Shown here one piece after another: positions 26,394 to 36,020 of a DNA stretch of 64,000 nucleotides (positions are counted from its first letter, which is position 1; each line of letters begins with the position of its first letter). The notes under the pieces were generated by a model. The model searched no databases. It had not been told where the DNA came from and was given only the letters and a program-made list of their open reading frames with translations. Location of the stretch: contig NZ_CABFVU010000001.1 in assembly GCF_902150045.1 (NCBI RefSeq), forward strand, positions 2,852,001-2,916,000. Reading direction: 5' to 3'. The DNA comes from Chitinophaga polysaccharea (GTDB taxonomy: Bacteria > Bacteroidota > Bacteroidia > Chitinophagales > Chitinophagaceae). Position numbers and translations under genes: made by a program.

Positions 26394-29300
26394 ATGAAAT
26401 TCTTCGGTTATATCGCGTTGCTGAATTTACTGTTACAGTTTGCCATTTCTTCATGTTATGGGCAGTATTATTTTAAGCATTATCAGGTGGATGATGGGTT
26501 GGTGCACAATGCAGTAACCGCTGTAATACAGGACAGTACGGGTTTGATATGGGTGGGAACCCGTGGTGGGTTGAACCGTTTCGACGGGTACTCTTTTAAA
26601 GCATATAAAAACAATAATGATCAATTCGGCAGCCTGGGAAATGATGTTATTAATTGTATAGCTGAAGATAAGAACAGGATGATCTGGATAGCTACGGGCA
26701 AAGGTCTTTTTAAATATAACCCGTACAAAGAAGTGCTCACGGAGCTGGAATCCGTTCCAAAAGAATATACCAACAATCTTGTTGTAGACAATGATAATAA
26801 CCTATGGTTTCTCATCCGGTTTTCCCTGTATAAATACATACAGGCAGAGAACAGGGTAGAGGATTTAAAAACAAAGGCATCCTGTATCGCACTGGATTCA
26901 GATATGAATTTGTGGATGGGAGATAATGACGGTAACATTCATATCTATAACCCTCAAAAAAAGCCTGATGCCAGGATAAGGATTGTTAGCAGAAGTTTGC
27001 CTCCAAATGCGCGGTCCATCAGCAAAATATACCCTATTGGTAATAACAGGCTCCTGATAGGCTGTTTTAAGCAGGGACTGAAAAGCTATCATACTAAAAC
27101 CGGCATCGTCCGGTCCTTGTCACTGGATGATGATAGAGATAAAGACATATTTGTCCGCGATATTGCCGCAGGCAACGATGGGCAATACTGGATTGCCACC
27201 GAATCAGGAATTTACATTTACAATTTAGCCGGCAACAAGAGCATAAGCCTGAAAAAACGGGCGGGCGACCCTTACGCCCTGGCAGACAATGCTGTGTATG
27301 CAGTATGCAGGGATAAACAGGGCGGTATGTGGGCCGGTACCTTTTTTGGTGGCTTAAATTATTATTCAAAGGATAATGCACGGTTCGAAAAATATTATCC
27401 AGTACCGGATGCTAATTCTATTTCGGGAAATGCAGTAAGAGAAATATGTGCCGATAGCAGCAACCATTTATGGATCGGTACTGAAGATGCAGGGATTAAT
27501 AAATTGGATTTAAAAACAGGAACATTTACAAACTATACTGCAACAGGCAAAAAGGGAAGTATCTCTTATGATAATATACATGGCCTGTTTTCCTGGGGAA
27601 ACAGGTTGTTTATCGGCCCCTTTTTGCAGGGTATGGAAATAATGGATACACATACAGGCCTGGTTACAGACCGGTTTAAACTTATTGGCGATAGAAACAG
27701 ACTGGTAAGTGATTTTGTCATTTCAATCTACCGGACAAGAAGCAATAAACTGCTGGTGGGTACAGCATATCGTAATGCCGGGCTATTTGAATATGATACG
27801 CAACATAAAACATTTAAGCGCATTAGTCAGATACCATACAACACTTACATTTATGATATATTTGAAGATTCAGAAGGAAATATCTGGACAGGCAGTGTAA
27901 AGGAAGGCGCTTTTTATTATAATCCTGAAACTGGCCGGCATGGGAATTTACGTTTTGGCGATACTACAAAGGGAAAGACCATTAACGAATTTCCTGTGTA
28001 TAATATTTTTGAAGACAGCAACCATGCTTTGTGGTTTGCCACAACCGGCTCCGGGCTTATAAAGTTAAACCCTGACCGGAAAACCATCAAAAGATATACA
28101 ACCGCAGTCGGATTGCCAAGCAATGTCTTGTACAGCATCCTGGAAGACAGTTCAAAACACCTGTGGATCAGCTCGTCCAAAGGCCTTATTTGTTTTGACC
28201 TGCAAACAGAACAGGTAAAAGTGTACACACAGGCCAACGGATTGATAACAGATCAGTTCAACTACAACTCGGCCTATAAACATACCGATGGTAAGATGTA
28301 CTTCGGCTCCGTTAAAGGAATGATTGCTTTTGACCCGGCTTTATTCAATCAAAGAGAATCCAGCCCGCCTACATATATTACAGGTTTCCAGGTTAATAAT
28401 ATAGAAGCGGTACCCGGCGGGCATAACAGCCCCCTTTCCAGATCTATTTTATATACGGATACGGTTATATTAAAATACGATCAAAATAATTTCAGTATTG
28501 AATTTGCCGCGCTGAACTTCTCCTCACCCCGGGCAACGCGCTACAAATATCTGATGAAAGGTATTGACCAACCCTGGACTTATCTCAATACCAATCGCAA
28601 AGCCTATTTTACCGATCTCACCCATGGCACTTATGAATTTGTTGTTCAGGCCGAAAGCAATACCGGAAGCTGGACGGGCAGGGAACGACGGCTGGTCATC
28701 AAAATTCTTCCACCTTTCTGGAAAAGCAACTCCGCTTATATTGTATACCTGCTGCTCTTAGGCACTATTATATTCATCACTGACCGTTTATACCGCCAAT
28801 ACCTTGAACATAAAAATTTGCGGAAGCTGCAGTTGTTTGAGCACGAAAAAGAAAAGGAAATTTACCAGGCCAAAATAGAATTTTTTACCAATATCACACA
28901 TGAAATACAGACCCCGCTTACGCTTATAGCGGGGCCTATAGAGTGGCTGAGCAAAAAGTTTCACAATGATCCTGATGTAAAGAAAAGCCTGGCAATAGCT
29001 GAAAGAAACACCCGGCGCCTGACAGAACTGGCCAGCCAGCTACTTGATTTCAGGAAAACTGAAGCGGACCAGTTCAGCCTGAATTTTGTAGAAACGGATA
29101 TTGTCGGGCTGATAACCGACCTGGTAACAGGCTTTAAAGGACAGGCAGCCGGCAACAATATTGATCTGACTGTAACGTTACCGGACAAGAACTTTACGGC
29201 TTTTGTAGACAGGGAGGCGCTCATTAAAATATGCACTAATATAGTGTCAAATGCCATTAAGTACGCAGCAACCAGGGCCACGGTTAACATAAGCACGGTA

Positions 29301-29579
29301 AACGATGCCGATGAATATTTTACAATCAGGTTTAACAATGATGGCAAAGGCATACCGGAAGAGTTTAAGGACCAGATATTTGAGCCCTTTGTAAGGGTAC
29401 GTGGAAATGACACGCCTGGAACCGGTATCGGGCTGTCGCTGGCAAAATCGCTCACAGAGCTGCACAACGGATCGCTGCGATTGATTTCCGGGGAAGCAGA
29501 TCTGGTTATATTTGAACTGCAACTGCCCATACACCAAAAAATTGAATTTCAATTGAGCAGTTGGAAAAAGATAAAGTAG
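26394..29579 (+). CDS. Two-component sensor histidine kinase with ligand-binding propeller (HTCS-type)
   Basis: About 1061 residues. A signal peptide (MKFFGYIALLNLLLQFA) precedes a periplasmic region made of many two-component-regulator propeller repeats (GLIWVGTRGGLNRFDG, NHLWIGTEDAGINKLD and others), then a Y_Y_Y domain (YKYLMKGIDQPW). One membrane segment follows near 782-800. The cytoplasmic part has the H-box ITHEIQTPLTLIAG (His about 836; Gln replaces the usual Arg) and the ATPase N-box NAIKYA (about 952) with GTGIGLSLAKSL. There is no receiver or HTH here; they are in the next gene, one base away. It should sense a glycan breakdown product and control the adjacent PUL. Confidence 0.92.
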   Translation: MKFFGYIALLNLLLQFAISSCYGQYYFKHYQVDDGLVHNAVTAVIQDSTGLIWVGTRGGLNRFDGYSFKAYKNNNDQFGSLGNDVINCIAEDKNRMIWIATGKGLFKYNPYKEVLTELESVPKEYTNNLVVDNDNNLWFLIRFSLYKYIQAENRVEDLKTKASCIALDSDMNLWMGDNDGNIHIYNPQKKPDARIRIVSRSLPPNARSISKIYPIGNNRLLIGCFKQGLKSYHTKTGIVRSLSLDDDRDKDIFVRDIAAGNDGQYWIATESGIYIYNLAGNKSISLKKRAGDPYALADNAVYAVCRDKQGGMWAGTFFGGLNYYSKDNARFEKYYPVPDANSISGNAVREICADSSNHLWIGTEDAGINKLDLKTGTFTNYTATGKKGSISYDNIHGLFSWGNRLFIGPFLQGMEIMDTHTGLVTDRFKLIGDRNRLVSDFVISIYRTRSNKLLVGTAYRNAGLFEYDTQHKTFKRISQIPYNTYIYDIFEDSEGNIWTGSVKEGAFYYNPETGRHGNLRFGDTTKGKTINEFPVYNIFEDSNHALWFATTGSGLIKLNPDRKTIKRYTTAVGLPSNVLYSILEDSSKHLWISSSKGLICFDLQTEQVKVYTQANGLITDQFNYNSAYKHTDGKMYFGSVKGMIAFDPALFNQRESSPPTYITGFQVNNIEAVPGGHNSPLSRSILYTDTVILKYDQNNFSIEFAALNFSSPRATRYKYLMKGIDQPWTYLNTNRKAYFTDLTHGTYEFVVQAESNTGSWTGRERRLVIKILPPFWKSNSAYIVYLLLLGTIIFITDRLYRQYLEHKNLRKLQLFEHEKEKEIYQAKIEFFTNITHEIQTPLTLIAGPIEWLSKKFHNDPDVKKSLAIAERNTRRLTELASQLLDFRKTEADQFSLNFVETDIVGLITDLVTGFKGQAAGNNIDLTVTLPDKNFTAFVDREALIKICTNIVSNAIKYAATRATVNISTVNDADEYFTIRFNNDGKGIPEEFKDQIFEPFVRVRGNDTPGTGIGLSLAKSLTELHNGSLRLISGEADLVIFELQLPIHQKIEFQLSSWKKIK

Positions 29580-29580
29580 T

Positions 29581-30345
29581 ATGACTGAAAGTATTCTTAT
29601 TATTGATGATAATGAAGATATCCTGGAGTTCTTATCTGTTGTTTTGAGAGATGCCTACAAGTTGCACCTTGCAAACAACGGGGAAATTGCCCAAGCCGTT
29701 TTAAGCAAAGAAATCATTCACCTCATCATATCGGATATTATGATGCCGGGAATTGACGGGTTTGAACTGTGCAGGCTGATTAAATCCAATGTGGAATACT
29801 GCCATATCCCTATCATTTTATTAACTTCCAAGAATACATATAAGGCCCACATCGAAGGGCTGGAAGTAGGAGCAGACGCTTATATACAAAAGCCGTTCTC
29901 GTCGGAATTACTGCAGGTGCAGATTGCCAACCTGCTTAAAAACCGCCGCAAAATAAAAGAGCATTTTGCCAGTTCGCCTTTTGAGGATGTGAGGGTAATG
30001 GCGCATTCAAAAACAGATGAAGCCTTTCTAAAGAAGCTTGATGAATATATCAGGGAAAATATCAAAGACCCCAATATTGACATTGATATGCTTGCTGCAC
30101 ACATGTTCATGAGCCGAACTACGTTATATCGAAAGATCAAATCATTATCCTCACTATCCCCTAAAGAACTAATAGATATTACGCGTCTTAAAAAAGCCGC
30201 GAATTTAATTGCCAGGAATGAATTCTCGTTTTATGAAATTTCAAAGATGATAGGTTACAGTTCGCAAAGCCTTTTCAGTCGGAACTTTCAGAAGTATTTT
30301 AAAATGTCGCCCATCGAATATTTTAATTCATTGCCAAGGGAATAA
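29581..30345 (+). CDS. Response regulator, receiver plus AraC-type DNA-binding domain
   Basis: A 254-residue protein starting one base after the kinase stop. The receiver domain (1-125) has the acidic pair in IIDDNEDIL, phospho-acceptor Asp52 in ISDIMMPG, Thr in LLTSK and Lys in QKPFSS. The C-terminal HTH pair reads IDMLAAHMFMSRTTLYRKI and FYEISKMIGYSSQSLFS with KMSPIEYFN. Together with the kinase this equals a hybrid two-component system split into two chains. It is expected to activate the susC/susD and GH105 genes that lie convergent to it. Confidence 0.92.
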   Translation: MTESILIIDDNEDILEFLSVVLRDAYKLHLANNGEIAQAVLSKEIIHLIISDIMMPGIDGFELCRLIKSNVEYCHIPIILLTSKNTYKAHIEGLEVGADAYIQKPFSSELLQVQIANLLKNRRKIKEHFASSPFEDVRVMAHSKTDEAFLKKLDEYIRENIKDPNIDIDMLAAHMFMSRTTLYRKIKSLSSLSPKELIDITRLKKAANLIARNEFSFYEISKMIGYSSQSLFSRNFQKYFKMSPIEYFNSLPRE

Positions 30346-30347
30346 GC

Positions 30348-30374
30348 GGAGTAGTAATAAGATTACTCTACTCC
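30348..30374. terminator. Bidirectional terminator hairpin
   Basis: GGAGTAG (30348-30354) pairs with CTACTCC (30368-30374), the stem extended by TAAT/ATTA with a small bulge. It fills the 29-base gap between the convergent response regulator and SusD genes. Confidence 0.55.
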
Positions 30375-32297
30375 TTAATCTTTGTCCTCATCGTCAACCG
30401 CATTTTCCCATTTAGTCCACATCTCTACACCAGGGGCATAACCGTTATATCCGGGGTTCTGTCGCAGCTTCCCATACAGGTTTGCATCAATAGCCGATTG
30501 GGGAATTGGCCAATAGATATTATGTGGTGCTATGGTGTAGGACCTGCCCTTTACAGTTACCTTATTTTTATTGTAGTAGTTGCTGTAATGTTGTATACGC
30601 TGATACCAGTAACTGTTGTCTGAAAGGGTATTCACATTATAGCTATTGCCCCATTCATCTGCTTTGCCACTTAAGGCCAGGCTGTACGACATACGGCTTA
30701 GCTCCATGTGCCGCCATTCTTCCATCCATAATTCACGGGCACGCTCATTGGCAATATCGCCAATAGTAACTGTGGTGTATAACTGCTGGCATTTTGCTCT
30801 TTGTCTTACAATATTCACATCTGCTGCGGCTGCGGCAATATTCCCTTTATAAAATTGAGCCTCCGCACGAAGCAGGTAGGTTTCTGCAAGACGATAGCAG
30901 TACCAGTCGGCCGACCCGCCCTTGTTGTTATTACTGGCAGCGTTGCCAATATGATCGGGATCATTTGCAAAAACTTTATAGTGCGGCCAGTCAAACCAGT
31001 TACGCACGGTGTCGGTGCATAAGATTTTGTTGCCATTATAAAGTCGCAGGTTTTTACCAAAATACAATACATCAGAGGGATCATTATACTTCATGGAATC
31101 CATTCTTGCCCAGTTGCCGACACGGCTGTTGTGTCGCAGATCTGCGGTATCATTGATCCCGTTTACGTTCCAGAGATCATGTTGCGCAAAATAGGTAGGA
31201 CTGATCATCGCAATACCACGACCCACAGCAGAATTATAATCCACGTTGGCCCGGTAAGAACCGCTGGAGGAAGCATAGCATTGCATAGATTTTCCTGCGG
31301 GTGAAACCAATGTAGAAATATTCCACATCGGGCCCCAGTTCCGCATTGTACGCATTTTTATGGCAGCATCGGTACCATCACGGTTGGGCATGGCAAGAAT
31401 GGCTTCTTTATTCGACATGATACATTTATTCACCGGGCGGTGCAGGTCCCATATCACATTGCGCGTAATATGCCAGGTAGCTTCCAGCGGGCTCTCAAAC
31501 GTACCGAATGTGGACGTCATTAAGGAATAGCCTGAATTATTAATTAAAGAATCGGCTTGCGCAATAGCTTTATCCCATTGGCCGGTAGCAAGGTAGCATT
31601 TGATCAATAACTGGCGGCAGGCGCCTTTATTTACCATTCCTATGTAAGCCATACCGGACTGATCAGGCACCCACTGTACGGCATCTTCCATATTTTTGGT
31701 GATCATTTCTAAAATGGCCTCACGACTGGTGCTCTTATAGTTTTGTTTTGGAGAAGATGGAATCCGGGTTATCAGGGGAACATTGTTGAACTGAAAACAC
31801 AAGGCAAGATAACGGAATGATCGGTGAAAGTAGGCCCTGCCGATATATTCATGTTTTGTAGCTTCATCCAGGCCGGGAACTTTATCAATATAAGAAGTAA
31901 TTGTATTGGCATACTTAATGCCATTATAGGTTTCCCCCCAGAAGTAGCTCAGCATGTTCACATCATTAGTATACATCCCGTCTGTTGGAGTAAGCCGGGT
32001 AGCTACATCCGCAAAAATACTTCCGTCATCCGTTTTACCCGATACTGCCATGTCTGATAACATATACTCGGTGTTAATAGGTACTGATATATCCCTTGTT
32101 GTAATATAGCTCCAATAGCTTCTCAGATGCTTGTCGCACATTGCTATTGCAGCATCCAGCCCCGACCTGGTGGTGAAGGTAGCTTCAGGCTCATAAAAAG
32201 ACAGGGGATCCGGTTTAAGATATTTCTTACTGCAGGAGGCAATCATTGCTGATGCGATCACCACGAAGAAGATTTTTATTATATAGTTATTTTTCAT
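30375..32297 (-). CDS. SusD/RagB-family outer-membrane glycan-binding lipoprotein
   Basis: A 640-residue surface lipoprotein: signal peptide with lipobox IASC before SKKYLKPDPLSFYEPE. SusD features include the TPR-like segments (YIGRAYFHRSFRYLALCFQF), YLATGQWDKAIAQADSLI, and the C-terminal RLAETYLLRAEAQFYKGN followed by RARELWMEEWRHMELSRM and an IPQSAID ending typical of RagB/SusD. It starts 10 bases after the SusC gene and forms with it the glycan-importing 'pedal-bin' complex. Substrate is inferred from the nearby GH105 as a pectin-type glycan. Confidence 0.93.
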   Translation of the reverse strand: MKNNYIIKIFFVVIASAMIASCSKKYLKPDPLSFYEPEATFTTRSGLDAAIAMCDKHLRSYWSYITTRDISVPINTEYMLSDMAVSGKTDDGSIFADVATRLTPTDGMYTNDVNMLSYFWGETYNGIKYANTITSYIDKVPGLDEATKHEYIGRAYFHRSFRYLALCFQFNNVPLITRIPSSPKQNYKSTSREAILEMITKNMEDAVQWVPDQSGMAYIGMVNKGACRQLLIKCYLATGQWDKAIAQADSLINNSGYSLMTSTFGTFESPLEATWHITRNVIWDLHRPVNKCIMSNKEAILAMPNRDGTDAAIKMRTMRNWGPMWNISTLVSPAGKSMQCYASSSGSYRANVDYNSAVGRGIAMISPTYFAQHDLWNVNGINDTADLRHNSRVGNWARMDSMKYNDPSDVLYFGKNLRLYNGNKILCTDTVRNWFDWPHYKVFANDPDHIGNAASNNNKGGSADWYCYRLAETYLLRAEAQFYKGNIAAAAADVNIVRQRAKCQQLYTTVTIGDIANERARELWMEEWRHMELSRMSYSLALSGKADEWGNSYNVNTLSDNSYWYQRIQHYSNYYNKNKVTVKGRSYTIAPHNIYWPIPQSAIDANLYGKLRQNPGYNGYAPGVEMWTKWENAVDDEDKD

Positions 32298-32307
32298 GCG
32301 TAAAATT

Positions 32308-35300
32308 TTAGAATGTCAGGTTTAATCCAAGCGTGTATATTCTCGGCGCAATATCACCGGTTTCTATATCCCAGTAATTCCAGTTTTTATCTTTTTTCCA
32401 GACTGCCACATTGCGGACCGTCGCATATAATTTCAGGTTTTCAATCCCTGCCCGTGAAGTAAATTTGTGTGGCATTCTATAGCCAATTGTTACGTTATCA
32501 AGCCTGATAAAGGAACGGTCAAATACCCTGTTGGGTGCGGCAACCCCGGCCGGGCCCCTCGCATCCAGCCGTCCAAAGAAATTGTCCGGCTTATCGGGCG
32601 TCCAGTATCTTTTGTCGTATGTATTGGCATTATATGTAACCAGTGAAACACTATTGTCCTGGTTCAGGTAAGAAGTACTTAAGCTTTTATTACCCCAGTA
32701 AGAATAGATGTTGAACGAGAAATTAAAGTCTTTATAGGTAAAATCATTTCTTAACGACCACATAACGGGTGGTGTAGTCTGGCCCAGGAATTCCTTATCA
32801 TTATTATTATAGACCGGCTTTGTGGTTCCATCAGCGTTTTTAATATCATCTGCCGTGTAATTATTGGCTACTTTAGGATCGCCGGGGCGTTGGCCGTATC
32901 TGGCGGCTTCAGCAGCCTCATTTACCTGCCATATTCCTGTTACACGGTAGTTCCAGATAGCGCTGGCCGGTTGCCCGATAAACCATCCGTTGGATATATC
33001 ATCAGATTCTTTGGAAGCCACCACATTTCCACTGGCATCCAGCACATCCTCATACCGGTAGTAAAGATGCCTGATGGTATTTTTATATTTCGAGAACCCA
33101 AAAGTGGTATTCCAGCTAAAACCGGGCGTTCTTATATTTTGTGAGGTAACTGAAATTTCGAAACCCTTATTTTGTACTTCTCCTAAATTGGTAGTGATAC
33201 TGGTAAATCCGGAGAAATCAGGCAGCGATTGGCTCATGATCATATTGGTAGTGGGCATGTAATAATAATCGAGCGTAGTGGAGATCCGGTTATTTAAGAA
33301 AGCAAGATCCAGCCCGATATTATATGCAGTAGTTTTTTCCCATTGCAAATGTGGATTTTCCATACGGTCGATCCTTAAATAGTAATACTGGATATAATTA
33401 CCGCTGGCGTCTACATATCCCTGGGTAGTTGCGCCATTGGCGAGATTGGCCAATGCGATGTAAGGATTGGCAAGCGACCTGTTCCCGTTTTGTCCGTAAG
33501 ACAAACGCAATTTGCCATTGCTCAGCACATTCCATTTAAAGAATTTTTCGTTGGTAAATGTCCAGGCCAAAGCTGTTGAAAAAAAGGTAGCCCGCGGATT
33601 GGAGGTACCGAAAGCAGAATAGCCATCGCGGCGCACAGAGGCTGTTAACATATAACGGTCATCATATGAATAAAACACGCGCGCAAGCATACCATCGGCA
33701 GTTTCATGAGAATCGTCCGTATCAAAACTGCTGTTAAGCTTATCGCCGGTGGAAGTTTCATGGAATCCTAATGCATCACTTGGTAAAATATTGCGTGCAT
33801 TGATCGCATCGCTCCAATACCGCCTCTCTTCTGCTTCCTGGGCCAGTGTTACATTTACCTTGTGCTTCCCGGCAAACGTTTTTTCCCAGGTGATGGTATT
33901 ATTCAACGACCAGTCAAAACGTTTTCCCCAGTTCCGGTCCACACCACGGTTAATTGGCAGCCAGTCGGGATGTTCGGCCGATTCAAAATAACGGTTATAA
34001 TACCACTGGTACCTGGGAGAAACATTAAAGGAGTAAGTGATATTAAAAGGTAGTTTTACTTTGGCAGAAAGGATGGTATTTAGTACAGTATAACCTCTTT
34101 CAAGTTTCATATACTGTTTATTGAAGTCAAAATTATAACCTTTGCTGGCGGTCATTTCATCGCCCATAGGATGTACTTCCAGGTTCCCATTCTCGTCTCT
34201 GTAAGATGCAAAAGGGCTGTTATTGATGATCTGTGATCCCCAGTTAACCGCAATATTTCCGTCGGACCGGTCCTGGAAGTTAACATTGGCGCTGATATCC
34301 AGCCAGTCGGTCACTTTGCCCTCCACCTTTAAGTTGGAACGTACTGCCCTGTAATTATCACCCACAACCACGCCCTGGTTAGATAAGTAGCCTGCAGACA
34401 GGTAATAATTTATTTTATCGCTGGCTCCCGATACGCTGAGGTTATAATCCTGGTTAAAACCGGTACGGAAACTATGATCATACCAATCGAAGGTTTTACC
34501 TTTCAGATAGTTATCCAATGTTGTATATTGAAGACCTAACCGTTTAGCCCATATTTCATTATCAGATGCATTAATTGTATTCGTTGAATAGGCTCTCCAT
34601 TCGTCAATGCTGATCCCATATTTTTTCAACATATCGCTGGTAGGCATTTCATAATACCCCAGTTTCCCTGCTGTTGCCGCTTCTGATATGTAAGGCTCAT
34701 AAGCCCCCGTTGCTGAATTGATACCATAGGTGGCAGCCGTATACCAGTCCTGCCGGTATTGCATATAACCATCGGGTCCAAAAACTTTCCTGTTGGCGGC
34801 CATGTCGGAAAGCCCGAAATTAGTGGTCATATTGATGGTAGGTTTTCCTTTTTTCCCTTTTTTAGTGGTGATGATAAGTACCCCGTTAGCTGATTTTGCC
34901 CCGTAGATGGCGGCAGCGGAGGCATCTTTAAGGATGTCAATCTGCTCAATATCATCAGGATTGATTTCAGATAGTTCTCCATAGAAAATCATACCGTCCA
35001 GAATCAGCAAGGGATCGTTATGTCCGCCATCCGTGTAAACGGAGCGCTGGCCCCGGATCCGTATCGTGCCTCCGCCTTTTGCAGAAGGATCAAAACCTAC
35101 GCTCACACCGGGTGTTCCGCGGATGATGTCCTGCACCGTTTTAGGATTCTCGTCTGCAATCTTGTTTGGGCGGATAGAAGTTATTGCTCCGGTAAGATCT
35201 TTTTTCTTCATGGTACCATAACCGATCACCACCACATTATTCAGGTCGTTGGTAGCTTGTTGCAGTACAATAACCAGAGGTTTCCCATCCGGTGTGAGTT

Positions 35301-35598
35301 CCCTGTTGATATAGCTTACGTGCGATGCTCTCAGCGGTACCCCTTTGCCGGCCTGGATGCTAAAATTACCCGATGCGTCCGTTTTGGCAATTACTGTTGT
35401 TCCTTTAGCGGCAATTGTGACACCAGGTATCCCATTACCCAGGGAGTCTGTAACTCTGCCTGTTATCGTTTGCTGCTGTGCATGGGTACAAAAAGGAAAC
35501 AGTAAAAACAATAAAGCCCCGAGTAATCCGGGCAGTAAGAGCCCCGTGCACAAAGAAGAGGGCTGGGTCTTCCTGGTTTTTGTATAGTTTTTTTCCAT
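32308..35598 (-). CDS. SusC/RagA-family TonB-dependent transporter
   Basis: About 1096 residues. Signal peptide (LLGALLFLLFPFCTHAQQ), a CarboxypepD_reg-like domain (TITGRVTDSLGNGIPGVTIA), the SusC signature VVVIGYGTMKKKDLTGA leading into the plug domain (RIRGQRSVYTDGG, DAASAAIYGAKSANGVLIIT), then the 22-strand barrel ending in an aromatic residue (RIYTLGLNLTF). It imports oligosaccharides through the outer membrane powered by TonB. Start set at 35596-35598 (MEKNYTK) rather than the ATG three codons earlier. A 24-bp box 281 bases upstream is shared with GH105. Confidence 0.94.
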   Translation of the reverse strand: MEKNYTKTRKTQPSSLCTGLLLPGLLGALLFLLFPFCTHAQQQTITGRVTDSLGNGIPGVTIAAKGTTVIAKTDASGNFSIQAGKGVPLRASHVSYINRELTPDGKPLVIVLQQATNDLNNVVVIGYGTMKKKDLTGAITSIRPNKIADENPKTVQDIIRGTPGVSVGFDPSAKGGGTIRIRGQRSVYTDGGHNDPLLILDGMIFYGELSEINPDDIEQIDILKDASAAAIYGAKSANGVLIITTKKGKKGKPTINMTTNFGLSDMAANRKVFGPDGYMQYRQDWYTAATYGINSATGAYEPYISEAATAGKLGYYEMPTSDMLKKYGISIDEWRAYSTNTINASDNEIWAKRLGLQYTTLDNYLKGKTFDWYDHSFRTGFNQDYNLSVSGASDKINYYLSAGYLSNQGVVVGDNYRAVRSNLKVEGKVTDWLDISANVNFQDRSDGNIAVNWGSQIINNSPFASYRDENGNLEVHPMGDEMTASKGYNFDFNKQYMKLERGYTVLNTILSAKVKLPFNITYSFNVSPRYQWYYNRYFESAEHPDWLPINRGVDRNWGKRFDWSLNNTITWEKTFAGKHKVNVTLAQEAEERRYWSDAINARNILPSDALGFHETSTGDKLNSSFDTDDSHETADGMLARVFYSYDDRYMLTASVRRDGYSAFGTSNPRATFFSTALAWTFTNEKFFKWNVLSNGKLRLSYGQNGNRSLANPYIALANLANGATTQGYVDASGNYIQYYYLRIDRMENPHLQWEKTTAYNIGLDLAFLNNRISTTLDYYYMPTTNMIMSQSLPDFSGFTSITTNLGEVQNKGFEISVTSQNIRTPGFSWNTTFGFSKYKNTIRHLYYRYEDVLDASGNVVASKESDDISNGWFIGQPASAIWNYRVTGIWQVNEAAEAARYGQRPGDPKVANNYTADDIKNADGTTKPVYNNNDKEFLGQTTPPVMWSLRNDFTYKDFNFSFNIYSYWGNKSLSTSYLNQDNSVSLVTYNANTYDKRYWTPDKPDNFFGRLDARGPAGVAAPNRVFDRSFIRLDNVTIGYRMPHKFTSRAGIENLKLYATVRNVAVWKKDKNWNYWDIETGDIAPRIYTLGLNLTF

Positions 35599-35878
35599 AA
35601 TGATCATTTAGTCGCTATCGCGATGAAATTTATAATAGCATATATTGGTTTGTGCAGATAGGATACCATCCCCGCTTGTTTAATGAGCGGAAGGTTCATG
35701 ATTGGCTGATGCATGCTTTATCATAAGTGGACGCGCTTTTCCCTTTTGAGTAGTGGAAAACTGTATAAAAGCCTTTCAAAAACTAACAGCATACTACACA
35801 CCTGATCTACGTGGTCTGTCTTTGTGGAATCATTAATCTTAATATTGTTGTACGAAGTAAAAATTCTTTTCTCGTACG

Positions 35879-35902
35879 TTTTATTCAACTTTTTGTCGAA
35901 TC
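35879..35902 (-). promoter_or_regulatory. 24-bp box upstream of susC, shared with GH105
   Basis: On the minus strand the box reads GATTCGACAAAAAGTTGAAT and ends AAAA. It matches 20 of 24 positions of the box upstream of the GH105 gene (37282-37305), same orientation to its gene. It is the best candidate for a PUL-specific operator, presumably for the response regulator at 29581 (inference). The rest of the 35608-36020 gap shows no gene. Confidence 0.55.
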
Positions 35903-35972
35903 ATTCCAAAGTAAAGAAGTATAAAGGAGGGCTGTTAAATCATAGGTAAAGGGAACCTGGTTTTCAGGCTAA

Positions 35973-36004
35973 GCCGTTGGCGCTTCCTGCAGGGCGCCAA
36001 CGGC
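35973..36004. terminator. 11-bp GC-rich hairpin after GH105
   Basis: GCCGTTGGCGC (35973-35983) and GCGCCAACGGC (35994-36004) are perfect inverse repeats with a 10-base loop, 17 bases past the GH105 stop. No long T tract follows on the minus strand, so a terminator call is moderate. Confidence 0.5.
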
Positions 36005-36020
36005 AGCATTAACTATCCGG

